In this document: positions 38,755 through 47,714 of the stretch, piece after piece
Layout of the letters: each line of letters starts with the position of its first letter
Position numbering within the stretch: the stretch's first letter is position 1
Source: Betaproteobacteria bacterium Ga0077523
GTDB lineage: Bacteria > Pseudomonadota > Gammaproteobacteria > Burkholderiales > Ga0077523
DNA: 64,000 nucleotides
Direction of reading: 5' to 3'
NCBI GenBank assembly: GCA_001464695.1
Contig: LNDQ01000114.1
Span: forward strand, 62,001-126,000
The notes under the pieces: model-generated
Seen by the model: only the letters and a program-made list of their open reading frames with translations
Told to the model about the DNA's origin: nothing
Databases searched by the model: none
Made by a program: the position numbers and the translations under genes

Positions 38755-40278
38755 ATGCTGCAAGCCGCCGATCTGACCATACGCCTCAACGCCGCGGACG
38801 ATGTCGTCATCGCCCGCGTCGATCTGCCGGAAGGCACCGAGATCATCAAGGAGAAGATCCGCGCGACCGTGCGGGTTCCCGCGGGACACAAGGTGGCCAC
38901 ACACGACATCGCCGAAGGCAGTCCGGTGCGCCGCTACAACCAGATCATCGGGTTCGCCTCGCGGCCCATCAAGGCGGGTGAGCACGTCCACGTCCACAAT
39001 CTCAGCATGGGTAACTTCGAACGCGACTACGCGTTCGGCGCCGACTACAAGGCCACGCAGTTCGTGCCCAATCCGGCCACGTTCCAGGGCTATCTGCGTG
39101 CCGATGGCCGCGTGGCGACGCGCAACTACATCGGCGTCGTGTCGAGCGTGAACTGTTCCGCGCACGTCTCGCGCATGATCGCGAAGCATTTCACCGACGA
39201 CATTCTGGCCGACTACCCGAACATCGACGGCATCGTGCCGATCACCCACAAGACCGGCTGCGGCCACGCTTCCGACGGCGAACCGGTGCAGGTTCTGCGT
39301 CGCGTCCTTGGCGGGTACGCAACGCACCCGAACATGTTCTCGACCCTGATGATCGGCCTGGGGTGCGAGGCGAACCAGATCAATGATCTGCTGGCCTCGC
39401 AAGGACTGAAGCGCACCGACCAGCTGAAGGCCTTCACCATCCAGGACACCGGCGGCACCGGCAAGACGGTGAAGGAGGGCATCGCGCGCATCATGGAAAT
39501 GCTGCCCGAGGCGAACAAGGTGGGCCGCAGCACCGTGCCGGCGAGCCACTTGATTCTCGGCCTGCAGTGCGGCGGGTCGGATGGATATTCCGGCATCAGC
39601 GCCAACCCTGCGCTGGGTGCTGCGGTCGACATGCTGGTGCGCCACGGCGGCACCGCCATCCTGTCGGAAACACCGGAAGTCTATGGTGCCGAACACCTGC
39701 TGACGCGCCGCGCCGTGTCGCGTGAAGTGGGCGAGAAGCTGGTGAAGCGCATCAAGTGGTGGGAGCAGTACACCGAACGCCTCGGCGGCGAGATGAACAA
39801 CAATCCCTCGCCCGGCAACAAGGCCGGCGGCCTCACCACCATCCTCGAGAAATCGCTGGGCGCGGTGGCGAAGGGCGGCACGACGGCGATGGTTGACGTC
39901 TACGAGTACGCTGAACGCGTCACCGCCAAGGGCTTCGTGTTCATGGACACGCCCGGCTACGATCCGGTCTCCGCGACTGGCCAGGTGGCGGGTGGCGCCA
40001 ACATGATCTGTTTCACCACGGGCCGCGGCTCGGCCTATGGCTGCAAGCCTTCACCTTCGCTCAAGCTCGCAACCAACTCCGCGCTCTTCAACCGCCAGGA
40101 AGAAGACATGGACATCAACTGCGGCGTCATCGTCGATGGCAAGGCGTCCATCGAGGAAGTGGGCAAGCAGTTCTTCGAACTCATCCTCAAGACAGCGTCA
40201 GGGCAGAAGTCGAAGAGCGAGCAATGGGGCTATGGCGAGGACGAATTCGCGCCCTGGATACTCGGTCCCACCATGTAG
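38755..40278 (+). CDS. UxaA family dehydratase (altronate/galactarate type)
   Basis: 507 residues. N-terminal SAF domain (about 1-85) and a large C-terminal UxaA/GarD catalytic domain with GYLRADGRVATRNYIGVVSSVNCSA, THKTGCGH, GLQCGGSDGYSGISANPALG and GRGSAYGCKPSPSLKLATN. Such iron-dependent enzymes dehydrate altronate or galactarate to 2-keto-3-deoxy acids. ATG at 38755 after GAGGAGAG; a TATAAT is visible at 38663-38668 without a good -35. The FAH/SDR pair at 33271-34921 is also of sugar-acid type, but no direct link is shown. Confidence 0.9.
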   Translation: MLQAADLTIRLNAADDVVIARVDLPEGTEIIKEKIRATVRVPAGHKVATHDIAEGSPVRRYNQIIGFASRPIKAGEHVHVHNLSMGNFERDYAFGADYKATQFVPNPATFQGYLRADGRVATRNYIGVVSSVNCSAHVSRMIAKHFTDDILADYPNIDGIVPITHKTGCGHASDGEPVQVLRRVLGGYATHPNMFSTLMIGLGCEANQINDLLASQGLKRTDQLKAFTIQDTGGTGKTVKEGIARIMEMLPEANKVGRSTVPASHLILGLQCGGSDGYSGISANPALGAAVDMLVRHGGTAILSETPEVYGAEHLLTRRAVSREVGEKLVKRIKWWEQYTERLGGEMNNNPSPGNKAGGLTTILEKSLGAVAKGGTTAMVDVYEYAERVTAKGFVFMDTPGYDPVSATGQVAGGANMICFTTGRGSAYGCKPSPSLKLATNSALFNRQEEDMDINCGVIVDGKASIEEVGKQFFELILKTASGQKSKSEQWGYGEDEFAPWILGPTM

Positions 40279-40332
40279 ACAGCGGCAACGGGGCGCAGGT
40301 CGATCGCGTCCCGAACTTCGAGGGGCAAGGAC

Positions 40333-40602
40333 ATGGCGGACGATTTCGGTTCCAAGGACCTGATGGATTTCTTCCAGAAGATGTGGAACCCCACGTCGTT
40401 CCCCATCCCCGGCATGTTCCAGCCCACGATGAACGTGGAGGACGTCGAGAAGAAGATCGCCGAACTGCAGTCGGTGGAGAACTGGCTCAAGATGAATCTG
40501 TCGTTCCTGCAGATGACCATCAAGACCCTGCAGATGCAGAAGTCGGCACTCGACGCGATCCACGAATCGGCGAAGGCGGCCAGCGGCAACGATGCGGCTT
40601 AA
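40333..40602 (+). CDS. PhaM-like PHA granule regulator (short form)
   Basis: 89 residues. Shares the PhaM core: DLMDFFQKMWNP..., MFQPTMNVEDVEKKIAELQSVENWLKMNLSFLQMTIKTLQMQKSALD. In Cupriavidus-type PhaM this core (binding and activating the PHA synthase) is followed by a lysine-rich DNA-binding tail; here the protein ends in KAASGNDAA without it. No phaC or phasin genes are in the window. ATG at 40333; it overlaps the next gene by 11 bp. Confidence 0.75.
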   Translation: MADDFGSKDLMDFFQKMWNPTSFPIPGMFQPTMNVEDVEKKIAELQSVENWLKMNLSFLQMTIKTLQMQKSALDAIHESAKAASGNDAA

Positions 40603-40918
40603 CGCGCCGACGCCGCCGATCTTCCCGGCGCCGGATACCGTTCCCGTGCGTGGCGTGGAGGGCTCGCGCGTCGTTCAGCGGGTCAATAACGACGACCAGG
40701 GTAATCGCGAGCCGCCGCCCCCGAGAGCACCTACCTCCTATCGACCGGTGCCCGGTCAACCGGGATTTCTCGAGCAACGTGACCTGGCGCGTCGTGGCCT
40801 CGAACGGCGCCGGGAGCAGCGGCCCGTGATGCTCGACACCCGTACCGGACAGGATCGTCGCAAGCAGTCCCGGCGAGAGGCGGACGAGGCCCCACCCTCG
40901 ATCAGCGTCAAGGCCTGA
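40592..40918 (+). CDS. Basic small protein of unknown function
   Basis: 108 residues, Pro- and Arg-rich: PTSYRPVPGQPGFLEQRDLARRGLERRREQRPVMLDTRTGQDRRKQSRR and the ending ISVKA. I recall similar short proteins beside phaM in other betaproteobacteria. No signal or membrane segment. The start at 40592 overlaps the PhaM-like gene, and a strong terminator follows. Confidence 0.6.
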   Translation: MRLNAPTPPIFPAPDTVPVRGVEGSRVVQRVNNDDQGNREPPPPRAPTSYRPVPGQPGFLEQRDLARRGLERRREQRPVMLDTRTGQDRRKQSRREADEAPPSISVKA

Positions 40919-41002
40919 AACGTCGCAGCGGCCGTGTAAGGCAGGCGCAAGCTTCGCCGTGCAGCATGCGCTTCGCACTCCGCAGGGCATGAGCGGAACG
41001 TG

Positions 41003-41051
41003 TGGGCCGCGCCCGACGCTACCGGTCTCCCTTGGCGCGGCCCAAGTTTTT
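41003..41051 (+). terminator. Intrinsic terminator of the PhaM-like operon
   Basis: 11-bp perfect stem TGGGCCGCGCC / GGCGCGGCCCA with a 20-nt loop, followed by AGTTTTT. It lies between the operon and the convergent SnoaL-like gene. Confidence 0.85.
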
Positions 41052-41063
41052 CTGCTCGCTCTG

Positions 41064-41501
41064 CTACACCGGCGGCAAGGTGACGCCGATCTGTTCGAGG
41101 ATGCCGCGCGGTGCTCCGCCGGGTATCGGATCCGGCCGCAGCTCGGTCAGCAGCCCGCCCGCGACGCGATAGCGGAAGTATTGCTCGGGGATGCGGACCT
41201 TGCGCCCCGTGGGCGCAATCGGCGGCAGGCCCGGATACACGAACACGCCGGTGTGAGTCCCGCTCTGGCGCCATTTGACGGCGATGAGATCGCCATGCCA
41301 CTCGGGTGGATCGTGGTCGTAGGTCCAGTCGGGAAACCCCGTGTAGAGCGCATGCAGAAAGGGCAGGAACTGGGGCTTCGCGAGCACCTTGCCGGCGGAG
41401 TGGACTTGCAGGCTATCGGCCATGGTTGCGCCGATGCGCTCCACGTCGTGCGCCTTGAGGCCGGCGATGTACTCGAGAAAGATGGGTGGGATGTCGTTCA
41501 T
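41064..41501 (-). CDS. SnoaL-like polyketide cyclase/ester cyclase family protein
   Basis: 145 residues of the NTF2-like SnoaL fold: HDVERIGATMADSLQVHSAGK, FLHALYTGFPDWTYDH, DLIAVKWRQSGTHTGVF, RKVRIPEQYFRYRVAGGLLTELRPD. Members are small hydrolases, isomerases or unknown; no biosynthetic cluster is nearby. The ATG overlaps the proteasome-homologue stop (ATGA), so the two are coupled. Confidence 0.85.
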   Translation of the reverse strand: MNDIPPIFLEYIAGLKAHDVERIGATMADSLQVHSAGKVLAKPQFLPFLHALYTGFPDWTYDHDPPEWHGDLIAVKWRQSGTHTGVFVYPGLPPIAPTGRKVRIPEQYFRYRVAGGLLTELRPDPIPGGAPRGILEQIGVTLPPV

Positions 41502-42070
41502 GTCGCGAGTTCCACCAGTTGGCTGACCACGGGCAGATCGCTGCCGTCGTCGAATTCCGCGCCGGATTCGATGCCGACGCGCGCGATGTGTTCCACGTCG
41601 TCCGTGGCGTCGTAGAGCGCGAACATCGCACCCAATGCATAGTCGGAGCCGGATCCGATCGCCCAGAATCGCGGCAACGACTCCACGTCGCGCGCTGGCG
41701 TCACGCTGAAGATGCCGCGCGGGCTCGCGATCAGCGCGCTCATCCGCGTGGTCTTGTAGGCGTCGTCGGAATCCTTGCGCGGATTCAGGTGATACTCGTC
41801 CTCGAGCACCACGTGCATGCGCCGCCAGGTCTCGAAGATGTCGGCCGGTGTGTCGAGCTTGACGTCGTCCGGATGGCGGTTGAAGTAGCTCGCGAGCACG
41901 GCGTTGTGCACGGAGTAGCCGACCGTGCCGATCCAGGCGTCCCGAAACAGGAACAGCTTGCCGGGCGACCCGGCGTAGCGCGCCTTCTGCTTGAGCGAGC
42001 CGAAGGTGGCGAGCGTGTCGCAGGCGATGCAGGCGCGGGAGCCCTTGCGTACGACAACTATCGTTGACAT
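41498..42070 (-). CDS. Betaproteobacterial proteasome homologue (BPH)-like Ntn hydrolase
   Basis: 190 residues resembling HslV/proteasome beta subunits: MSTIVVVRKGSRACIACDTL, TFGSLKQKARYAGSPGKLFLF, DAWIGTVGYSVHNAVLASYF, FWAIGSGSDYALGAMFALYD. D18 and K38 fit the catalytic Asp and Lys. After Met removal the first residue is Ser2, where HslV and proteasomes have the nucleophilic Thr1, so either Ser acts as nucleophile or activity is altered. BPH proteins form self-compartmentalised double rings; function in vivo is unknown. Between SnoaL-like and pip, overlapping both. Confidence 0.85.
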   Translation of the reverse strand: MSTIVVVRKGSRACIACDTLATFGSLKQKARYAGSPGKLFLFRDAWIGTVGYSVHNAVLASYFNRHPDDVKLDTPADIFETWRRMHVVLEDEYHLNPRKDSDDAYKTTRMSALIASPRGIFSVTPARDVESLPRFWAIGSGSDYALGAMFALYDATDDVEHIARVGIESGAEFDDGSDLPVVSQLVELAT

Positions 42071-43053
42071 CAGCGGTGCATCTCGGCGAAACGAGCCACG
42101 GCTGCCACGAGGCGCGCCCGGATTCCGGGTTCCCACGCGGAATGACCGGCGTCCGGCACCACGATCAGCTCGGCCTCCGGCCAGCTTGCCTTGAGGTCGA
42201 ACGCCGACACCGCGGGGCACACCATGTCGTAGCGACCCTGCACGATGACGCAGGGCAGGTGACGGATCCGGCCGACGTTCTCGAGGAGGCTGTCGCGCGG
42301 CAGGAAGATGTCGTGGGCGAAGTAGTGCGCCTCGATGCGCGCGAGGCCCAGTGCGACGCTGTCGTCGCCGAAGTGCTTCATGGCATCCTCGCTCGGCATC
42401 AGGGTCGAGCATGCGCCCTCGTAGAGACTCCAGGTGCGCGCCGCCGGCAGATGCACGGCCGGATCCGGATCTTCCAGGCGCTTGCGATAGGCGCCGAGCA
42501 GGTCGGCGCGTTCGGCGGCCGGGATGAACTCCGCGAAATTGCGCCAGGTGTCCGGGAATACGTTGCGCATGCCGTAGAGGAACCATTCGATCTCCGACGG
42601 GCGGCACAGGAAGATGCCGCGCAACACGAACCCCAGACACCGATCCGGGTGCGCTTCGCCGTAGGCGAGCGCCAGGGTCGAACCCCAGGAGCCGCCGAAG
42701 ACCAGCCAGCGTTCGATCTTCAGGTGTCGACGCAGTCGTTCGATGTCGGCGACCAGCAGCGGGGTCGTGTTGTCCTCGATCGCGCCGAGTGGTGTCGACC
42801 GGCCCGAACCGCGCTGATCGAAGATCACGATGCGATAGCGCGCGGGGTCGAAGAAGCGACGATGCGACGGACTCGCTCCCGAGCCGGGTCCGCCATGCAG
42901 GAACACGACCGGAACTCCGTCGGGATTGCCGCTCGTTTCCCAGTACATCGTGTGCCGTGTGTCGAGCGCCATGCGGCCGGACGCGTACGGTTCGATCTCC
43001 GGAAAGAGGTCCGTCCGCAGTGCACCCGAACCGAGGTCGTTCACGGCGGACAT
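42070..43053 (-). CDS. pip: Proline iminopeptidase
   Basis: 327 residues, alpha/beta hydrolase of family S33. Motifs: HGGPGSGASPSHRRFFDP (oxyanion region), DQRGSGRSTP, nucleophile elbow GGSWGSTLALAYGEAHP (Ser122) and the C-terminal GRYDMVCP / DAGHSAWEP with catalytic Asp and His. It releases N-terminal proline from peptides in the cytoplasm. The ATG at 43053 lies one base after the TraB stop; a GTG at 43071 is possible. Its stop overlaps the BPH start, so the peptidase and proteasome homologue are co-translated. Confidence 0.94.
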   Translation of the reverse strand: MSAVNDLGSGALRTDLFPEIEPYASGRMALDTRHTMYWETSGNPDGVPVVFLHGGPGSGASPSHRRFFDPARYRIVIFDQRGSGRSTPLGAIEDNTTPLLVADIERLRRHLKIERWLVFGGSWGSTLALAYGEAHPDRCLGFVLRGIFLCRPSEIEWFLYGMRNVFPDTWRNFAEFIPAAERADLLGAYRKRLEDPDPAVHLPAARTWSLYEGACSTLMPSEDAMKHFGDDSVALGLARIEAHYFAHDIFLPRDSLLENVGRIRHLPCVIVQGRYDMVCPAVSAFDLKASWPEAELIVVPDAGHSAWEPGIRARLVAAVARFAEMHR

Positions 43054-43054
43054 C

Positions 43055-43945
43055 TCAAAGGCGGCGCACACTGAATCCGCGCGCCCTCAGCAGTGCGACG
43101 AGGCCGGTGCTGCCGGTCATGTGGCCTGCCCCCACTCCTACCAGTACCACTTCCGAACCGCCCAGCATCTGCACGATCTTGTCCGCCATTGCCCGATTGC
43201 GACGATCGAACATCGAGTCCTGCAGTTCCCGCGAGACTCGCGCGGGCATCGCCTTCATCTCGCGCGTGGCCGCGTCGTCCATCATCTCGGCGTTGCCCGT
43301 GCGCCAGGCGTCGATCATCGTTTCGAGGTCGCGCTTGAGCGAGCCCGATCGCATGCCCTTGATGGTGCTCTCCAGCATGGCCACCTGGGTTTCCTGCGGC
43401 ATCCCGTCCAGCATGGCTAGCTGCATGGCCATGGATTCGAGTTCGACGATGCGTTTGCCGTCGCGGCGGGCGCGGTTCACGAGATGCAGGTCGACCCCGA
43501 GCGAGACATCGAATCCCAGGCGGGCCGCTTCCATCATGGTGAGAGTCATGGACACCATGTAGGGCTTCATGCTCTGGGCGAGCTCGATCGGCAGCCCGCC
43601 CGGGTTCAGTGCCGCGCGCAACTCCTGGAACAGGGCCGGTGGTACGTTGCGTTCCAGCGTCTCGGGCGGCTGGTACATGACAGTGCCCATGGCCATCAGC
43701 ATCGCGGTCGGGTCACCAGGATCGGCCTCCAGCGCGACCACCTGAGCGCGCGCGTACGCACGCTCCACCGCTGGCGGCAAGGGATACATCGATGGATGGC
43801 CGACGTGGATCGTCCCTAGCAGGTAGACCGTCGTGGACTTCGACGTCACCTCCCACAACAGCGGGCTGCCGCCCTGCGCCGTCGCGGGTGCGATGCCTGC
43901 CAATGTCAGCCATGCCGCGGCGATCCACAACAAACGGGTGATCAA
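43055..43945 (-). CDS. TraB/GumN family protein
   Basis: 296 residues, exported (ITRLLWIAAAWLTLAGIAPATA). TraB/GumN motifs: LLGTIHVGHPSMYPLPPAVERAY (GTxH), VVALEADP, AMADKIVQML and VLVGVGAGHMTGSTGLVALL (GxxH near the C-terminus). The conserved His and Glu residues suggest a metal-dependent hydrolase, but bacterial activity is undefined. First gene of the leftward pip-BPH-SnoaL operon, one base upstream of pip. Confidence 0.88.
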   Translation of the reverse strand: MITRLLWIAAAWLTLAGIAPATAQGGSPLLWEVTSKSTTVYLLGTIHVGHPSMYPLPPAVERAYARAQVVALEADPGDPTAMLMAMGTVMYQPPETLERNVPPALFQELRAALNPGGLPIELAQSMKPYMVSMTLTMMEAARLGFDVSLGVDLHLVNRARRDGKRIVELESMAMQLAMLDGMPQETQVAMLESTIKGMRSGSLKRDLETMIDAWRTGNAEMMDDAATREMKAMPARVSRELQDSMFDRRNRAMADKIVQMLGGSEVVLVGVGAGHMTGSTGLVALLRARGFSVRRL

Positions 43946-44049
43946 CAGCTTGATCCTCCTTTGGTGGGCGACTGGTGCTGAACGCGGTCCGCCCGAGGTC
44001 GGCGCGTATAATCCCGGCCTTCCGCTCGCTGCGCAAGAACTCCTCCTCC

Positions 44050-46326
44050 ATGGACGAATCGCTGAAGAAGTCCGCGCTCGACTATCACCGCATTCCCGCT
44101 CCCGGCAAGATCTCCGTTGTTCCCACCAAGGCCCTCATCACGCAGCGCGATCTGGCGCTCGCCTATTCGCCTGGTGTTGCCTTCGCCTGCCACGAAATCG
44201 TTGCCGATCCCGGCAATGCCCGCGCCTACACCGCACGCGGCAACCTGATCGGGGTCGTCACCAACGGTACCGCGGTGCTGGGCCTCGGCCCCATCGGCCC
44301 GCTCGCTGCGAAGCCGGTGATGGAAGGCAAGGCGGTGCTGTTCAAGAAGTTCGCCGGCATCGATTGCTTCGACATCGAGATCGCCGAGCGCGATCCGGAC
44401 AAGCTCGTGGACATGATTGCCGCGCTCGAACCGACCTTCGGCGGCATCAACCTGGAAGACATCAAGGCCCCGGAGTGTTTCTACATCGAGCGTCAGCTGC
44501 GCCGGCGCATGAAGATCCCGGTGTTCCACGACGACCAGCACGGGACTGCGATCATCGTCGGCGCCGCGCTGCTGAACGGCCTCAAGGTGGTCGGCAAGGA
44601 CATCGACAAAGTGAAGCTGGTCGTCTCCGGCGCCGGTGCCGCGGCGCTCGCATGCCTCGATCTGCTGGTGCAGCTTGGCGTGGACAAGCGCAACGTCATC
44701 GTGACGGATATCGTTGGCGTGGTGTACACCGGCCGAACCGACGAGATGGATGACAACAAGGTGCGCTACGCGGTCGACACCAAGGCGCGCACTCTGGCGG
44801 AAGTGATCCCCGGTGCCGACGTCTTCCTCGGCCTGTCGGCGGGTGGTGTGCTGAAGCCGGAGATGGTGCAGTCGATGGGGCCGCATCCCATCATTCTGGC
44901 GCTCGCCAATCCGACCCCCGAGATCATGCCGGACATCGCGAAGGCGGTACGGCCGGATGCGGTGATCGCCACCGGGCGTTCGGATTTCCCGAACCAGGTG
45001 AACAATGTCCTGTGCTTCCCGTTCATCTTCCGCGGTGCGCTCGATGTCGGCGCCACCACCATCACCGAGGAGATGAAGCTCGCGGCGGTCCGTGCGATCG
45101 CCGAACTGGCGATGGCGGAACAGTCCGAGATCGTCGCGAGCGCGTACAGCCAGGAGGATCTGCGCTTCGGCCCGGAATATCTGATTCCGAAGCCGTTCGA
45201 TCCGCGCCTCATCGTGCAGATCGCACCGGCTGTGGCCCAGGCCGCCATGGACAGCGGCGTCGCGACCCGACCCATCAAGGACTTCGCGGCCTATCGCGAG
45301 CAATTGATGAACTTCGTGTACCACTCCGGCCTGATCATGCGGCCGGTGTTCGCGGCGGCCAAGCGCAATCCCAAGCGCGTCGTGTTCGCCGAGGGCGAGG
45401 AGGAGCGCGTGCTGCGCGCTGTACAGGTGATCGCCGACGAAGGTCTCGCGAAGCCCATTCTGGTCGCGCGCCCGGAAGTGATCGAACCGCGCATCGAGCG
45501 CTTTGGCCTGCGCATCCAGGCGGGTCGCGATTTCGAGCTGGTGAACCCGAACTCCGATTCGCGCTTTCGCACCTATTGGCAGGCTTACTACAACCTGATG
45601 CAGCGCAAGGGCGTGTCGGTCGAACTCGCGAAGCGCGACGTGATCCGTCGCACCACGCTGATCGCGGCGCTGATGGTGCGCCTGGGCGATGCGGACGCGA
45701 TGATCTGCGGCACCTATGCGGAACATCACAAGCACCTCGAAACCGTGGCAGAAGTGATCGGATTGAAGCCCGGGGTGAAGCGTTTCGCGGCGATGAACAT
45801 GCTGATTCTTCAGAACCGCACGCTGTTCATCTGCGACACGTACGTGAACCAGGATCCGACGGCGGAGGAACTGGCGGAGATGACCATGCTGGCGGCGGAA
45901 GAGGTGCGCCGCTTCGGTCTCGTGCCGAAGGTGGCGCTGCTGTCGCATTCCAACTTCGGCAGCGTCGATTCGCCATCGGCCGCGAAGATGAGTCGTGCCC
46001 GCGAGATTCTCGAACGGCTCGATCCGAATCTCGAGGTGGAAGGCGAAATGCACGGCGATGCGGCCTTGTCCGAGGAGATCCGCATGCGGCTCTTTCCCAA
46101 TTCGCGGCTGCGGGGCGAGGCCAACCTGCTGATCATGCCCACGCTGGATGCCGCGAACATCTCGTTCAACCTGCTCAAGATCACGAGCGGCGACGGCATC
46201 ACCGTCGGTCCCATCCTGCTCGGCGCTGCAAAGACCGCGCACATCGTGACGCCGACGGCGACGGTGCGGCGGCTCGTCAACCTGACGGCACTCGCGTCGG
46301 TGGATGCGGCGTCGCAGCGGCAATGA
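44050..46326 (+). CDS. maeB: NADP-dependent malic enzyme (MaeB, phosphotransacetylase-like C-terminus)
   Basis: 758 residues. N-terminal malic enzyme (about 1-430: [53 protein letters not shown]). The C-terminal phosphotransacetylase-like domain (about 440-758: [38 protein letters not shown]) is usually regulatory, binding acetyl-CoA. Converts malate to pyruvate plus NADPH. The frame opens at 43975, but the ATG at 44050 gives the family start [20 protein letters not shown] lies at 44007-44012. Divergent from TraB. Confidence 0.95.
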   Translation: MDESLKKSALDYHRIPAPGKISVVPTKALITQRDLALAYSPGVAFACHEIVADPGNARAYTARGNLIGVVTNGTAVLGLGPIGPLAAKPVMEGKAVLFKKFAGIDCFDIEIAERDPDKLVDMIAALEPTFGGINLEDIKAPECFYIERQLRRRMKIPVFHDDQHGTAIIVGAALLNGLKVVGKDIDKVKLVVSGAGAAALACLDLLVQLGVDKRNVIVTDIVGVVYTGRTDEMDDNKVRYAVDTKARTLAEVIPGADVFLGLSAGGVLKPEMVQSMGPHPIILALANPTPEIMPDIAKAVRPDAVIATGRSDFPNQVNNVLCFPFIFRGALDVGATTITEEMKLAAVRAIAELAMAEQSEIVASAYSQEDLRFGPEYLIPKPFDPRLIVQIAPAVAQAAMDSGVATRPIKDFAAYREQLMNFVYHSGLIMRPVFAAAKRNPKRVVFAEGEEERVLRAVQVIADEGLAKPILVARPEVIEPRIERFGLRIQAGRDFELVNPNSDSRFRTYWQAYYNLMQRKGVSVELAKRDVIRRTTLIAALMVRLGDADAMICGTYAEHHKHLETVAEVIGLKPGVKRFAAMNMLILQNRTLFICDTYVNQDPTAEELAEMTMLAAEEVRRFGLVPKVALLSHSNFGSVDSPSAAKMSRAREILERLDPNLEVEGEMHGDAALSEEIRMRLFPNSRLRGEANLLIMPTLDAANISFNLLKITSGDGITVGPILLGAAKTAHIVTPTATVRRLVNLTALASVDAASQRQ

Positions 46327-46341
46327 GACGGTGCAACTGAC

Positions 46342-47046
46342 GTGAAACCGCGAGTTGCGGTCGTCACCGGCGGCAACAAGGGTATCGGTCTCGAGATCTG
46401 CCGCCAGCTCGCGGCAAAGGGTTTGCGGGTAGTACTGACGGCGCGCGATGAGGAGAAGGGCGTGGCGGCGGCGCGTGCGTTGTCGAAGGCGGGCGGTGAG
46501 GTCGGATTCCACCCGCTCGATGTCACCGACCCCAGGCAGATCGATGTGCTGGCAAAGTGGGTCGAACGCGAGCTGGGTGGTGCGGATGTGCTGGTCAACA
46601 ATGCGGGCATCCTGATCGACGGCCGCTCGGCGAGCGTGCTCTCGGTGGATCCCGAGGTATTCCACGAGACTCTCGAGACCAACTTCTTCGGCCCGCTGCG
46701 TTTGAGCCAGGCGCTCGTACCCTCGATGCTGAAGCGCCGCTACGGCCGCATCGTGAACCTTTCGAGCGGCCTCGGTCAGCTGGGCGAGATGGGGGATGGA
46801 ACGCCGTCGTACCGTACGTCGAAGGCCGCACTCAACACGCTGACGCGCATGCTGGCTGCAGCGACCCGCGGCCAGGGTGTACTGGTGAATTCCATGTGTC
46901 CCGGTTGGGTCCGCACCGACATGGGTGGGCCGAGCGCGTCGCGCAGCGTGGAGCAAGGCGCGGACACCGCGACGTGGCTCGCGACGTTGCCGGACGACGG
47001 GCCTGCCGGCGGGTTCTTCCGAGATCGGAAGCCGATCGCCTGGTAG
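46342..47046 (+). CDS. SDR family oxidoreductase (carbonyl reductase-like)
   Basis: 234 residues from a GTG start (46342), 15 bp after maeB. NAD(P)-binding VVTGGNKGIGLEICRQLA, LVNNAGILIDG, catalytic Ser in NLSSGLGQLG, Tyr-x-x-x-Lys in PSYRTSKAALN, and PGWVRTDMGG. The TGGNKGIG and GWVRTDMGGPSA segments resemble carbonyl reductase-type and plant salutaridine-reductase-type SDRs. Substrate unknown. Its stop coincides with the start of a tandem repeat. Confidence 0.9.
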   Translation: MKPRVAVVTGGNKGIGLEICRQLAAKGLRVVLTARDEEKGVAAARALSKAGGEVGFHPLDVTDPRQIDVLAKWVERELGGADVLVNNAGILIDGRSASVLSVDPEVFHETLETNFFGPLRLSQALVPSMLKRRYGRIVNLSSGLGQLGEMGDGTPSYRTSKAALNTLTRMLAAATRGQGVLVNSMCPGWVRTDMGGPSASRSVEQGADTATWLATLPDDGPAGGFFRDRKPIAW

Positions 47047-47353
47047 CCCAAGGTCGACTACTCTGTGAGCCAGCGGCCGGCGCAGCTGGATTGCATGCAG
47101 CCGTGACTGGCCCCGCGGCCACCGCAGGTGGGGCGCACGGGCCCTCGGATGTTTCTCGGGAGATGGGTGGGGCGCACAGGCTCGTTCACAACAAGCGGGG
47201 AGGTGGGTAGCCCAAGGTCGACCACTCTGTGAGCCAGCGGCCGGCGCTGCTGGATCGCATGCAGCCGTGACTGGCCCCGCGGCCACCGCAGGTGGGGCGC
47301 ACGGGCCCTCGGATGTTGCCCGGGAGATGGGTGGGTCGCACGGGCTCGCTCCC
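47044..47353. repeat. Direct tandem repeat, 174-bp period (copies B and C)
   Basis: Copy B runs 47044-47217 and copy C from 47218 to about 47353; both begin TAGCCCAAGGTCGAC. They are nearly identical over about 135 bp (ACTCTGTGAGCCAGCGGCCG..., GCATGCAGCCGTGACTGGCC..., GGGGCGCACGGGCCCTCGGA). Copy C lacks the last part, CAACAAGCGGGGAGGTGGG. A shortened relative, copy A, precedes obgE at 1261-1321. No coding function seen. The stretch 47047-47384 holds nothing else recognisable. Confidence 0.9.
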
Positions 47354-47384
47354 GAGGTGCGGCGAGTTTCGCTGGCGTTCGCCG

Positions 47385-47711
47385 TCAGCGCGGGCGAGCC
47401 GGCAGGTCGAGATCGTCGTCGTTGCGCTCGATACCCGCGACGGCCCGGGCTTTCTTCAGATCATCCTGCGCCGCGGCTTCGCGTCCGAGTCGGCAGCGCT
47501 TCTGGGCGTTGTCGATGAGCGGTGCCAGCTGCAGCTTCTGCGGTTCCGTCAGACGCACGCCTTTGAGATCGGTACCGATCAGTTCGAGGTCGAGGTGGCA
47601 ATCGGCGTGGGCGATGTTGCACGCGCAGATCGCCAAGGAGGCCGCAATCCAACGGAAAAGCCCCGCAGGCTCGCGCCCGAGGGGCTTCAGGGTGGCGCTT
47701 GAGCCGTACAA
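47385..47711 (-). CDS. Small exported protein, paralogue of the preceding gene
   Basis: Up to 108 residues from a TTG (47711), starting three codons after the stop of the upstream gene; the true start is uncertain. A signal-like segment (RWIAASLAICACNIAHA) precedes DCHLDLELIGTDL...LAPLIDNAQKRCRLG...LKKARAVAGI. The mature part aligns with the neighbouring protein at 47715-47960 (C..D...I......L......KAR...GI), so the two look like a tandem duplication. A terminator hairpin at 47656-47687 lies inside this reading frame. Function unknown. Confidence 0.55.
   Translation of the reverse strand: MYGSSATLKPLGREPAGLFRWIAASLAICACNIAHADCHLDLELIGTDLKGVRLTEPQKLQLAPLIDNAQKRCRLGREAAAQDDLKKARAVAGIERNDDDLDLPARPR
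47656..47687 (-). terminator. Terminator/attenuator after the small exported protein gene
   Basis: AAGCCCC / GGGGCTT stem with a GC-rich 16-nt loop, followed on the minus strand by TTTTCCGTT. It sits between the two paralogous small genes and within the 5' part of the second, so it may act as an attenuator. Confidence 0.65.
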
Positions 47712-47714
47712 GCT

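Noticed and set aside
43942-47286. 1114-codon open frame antisense to maeB and the SDR gene
   Set aside because: Both sense genes are clear, the translation is His/Arg-rich without recognisable motifs, and it extends through an intergenic repeat.
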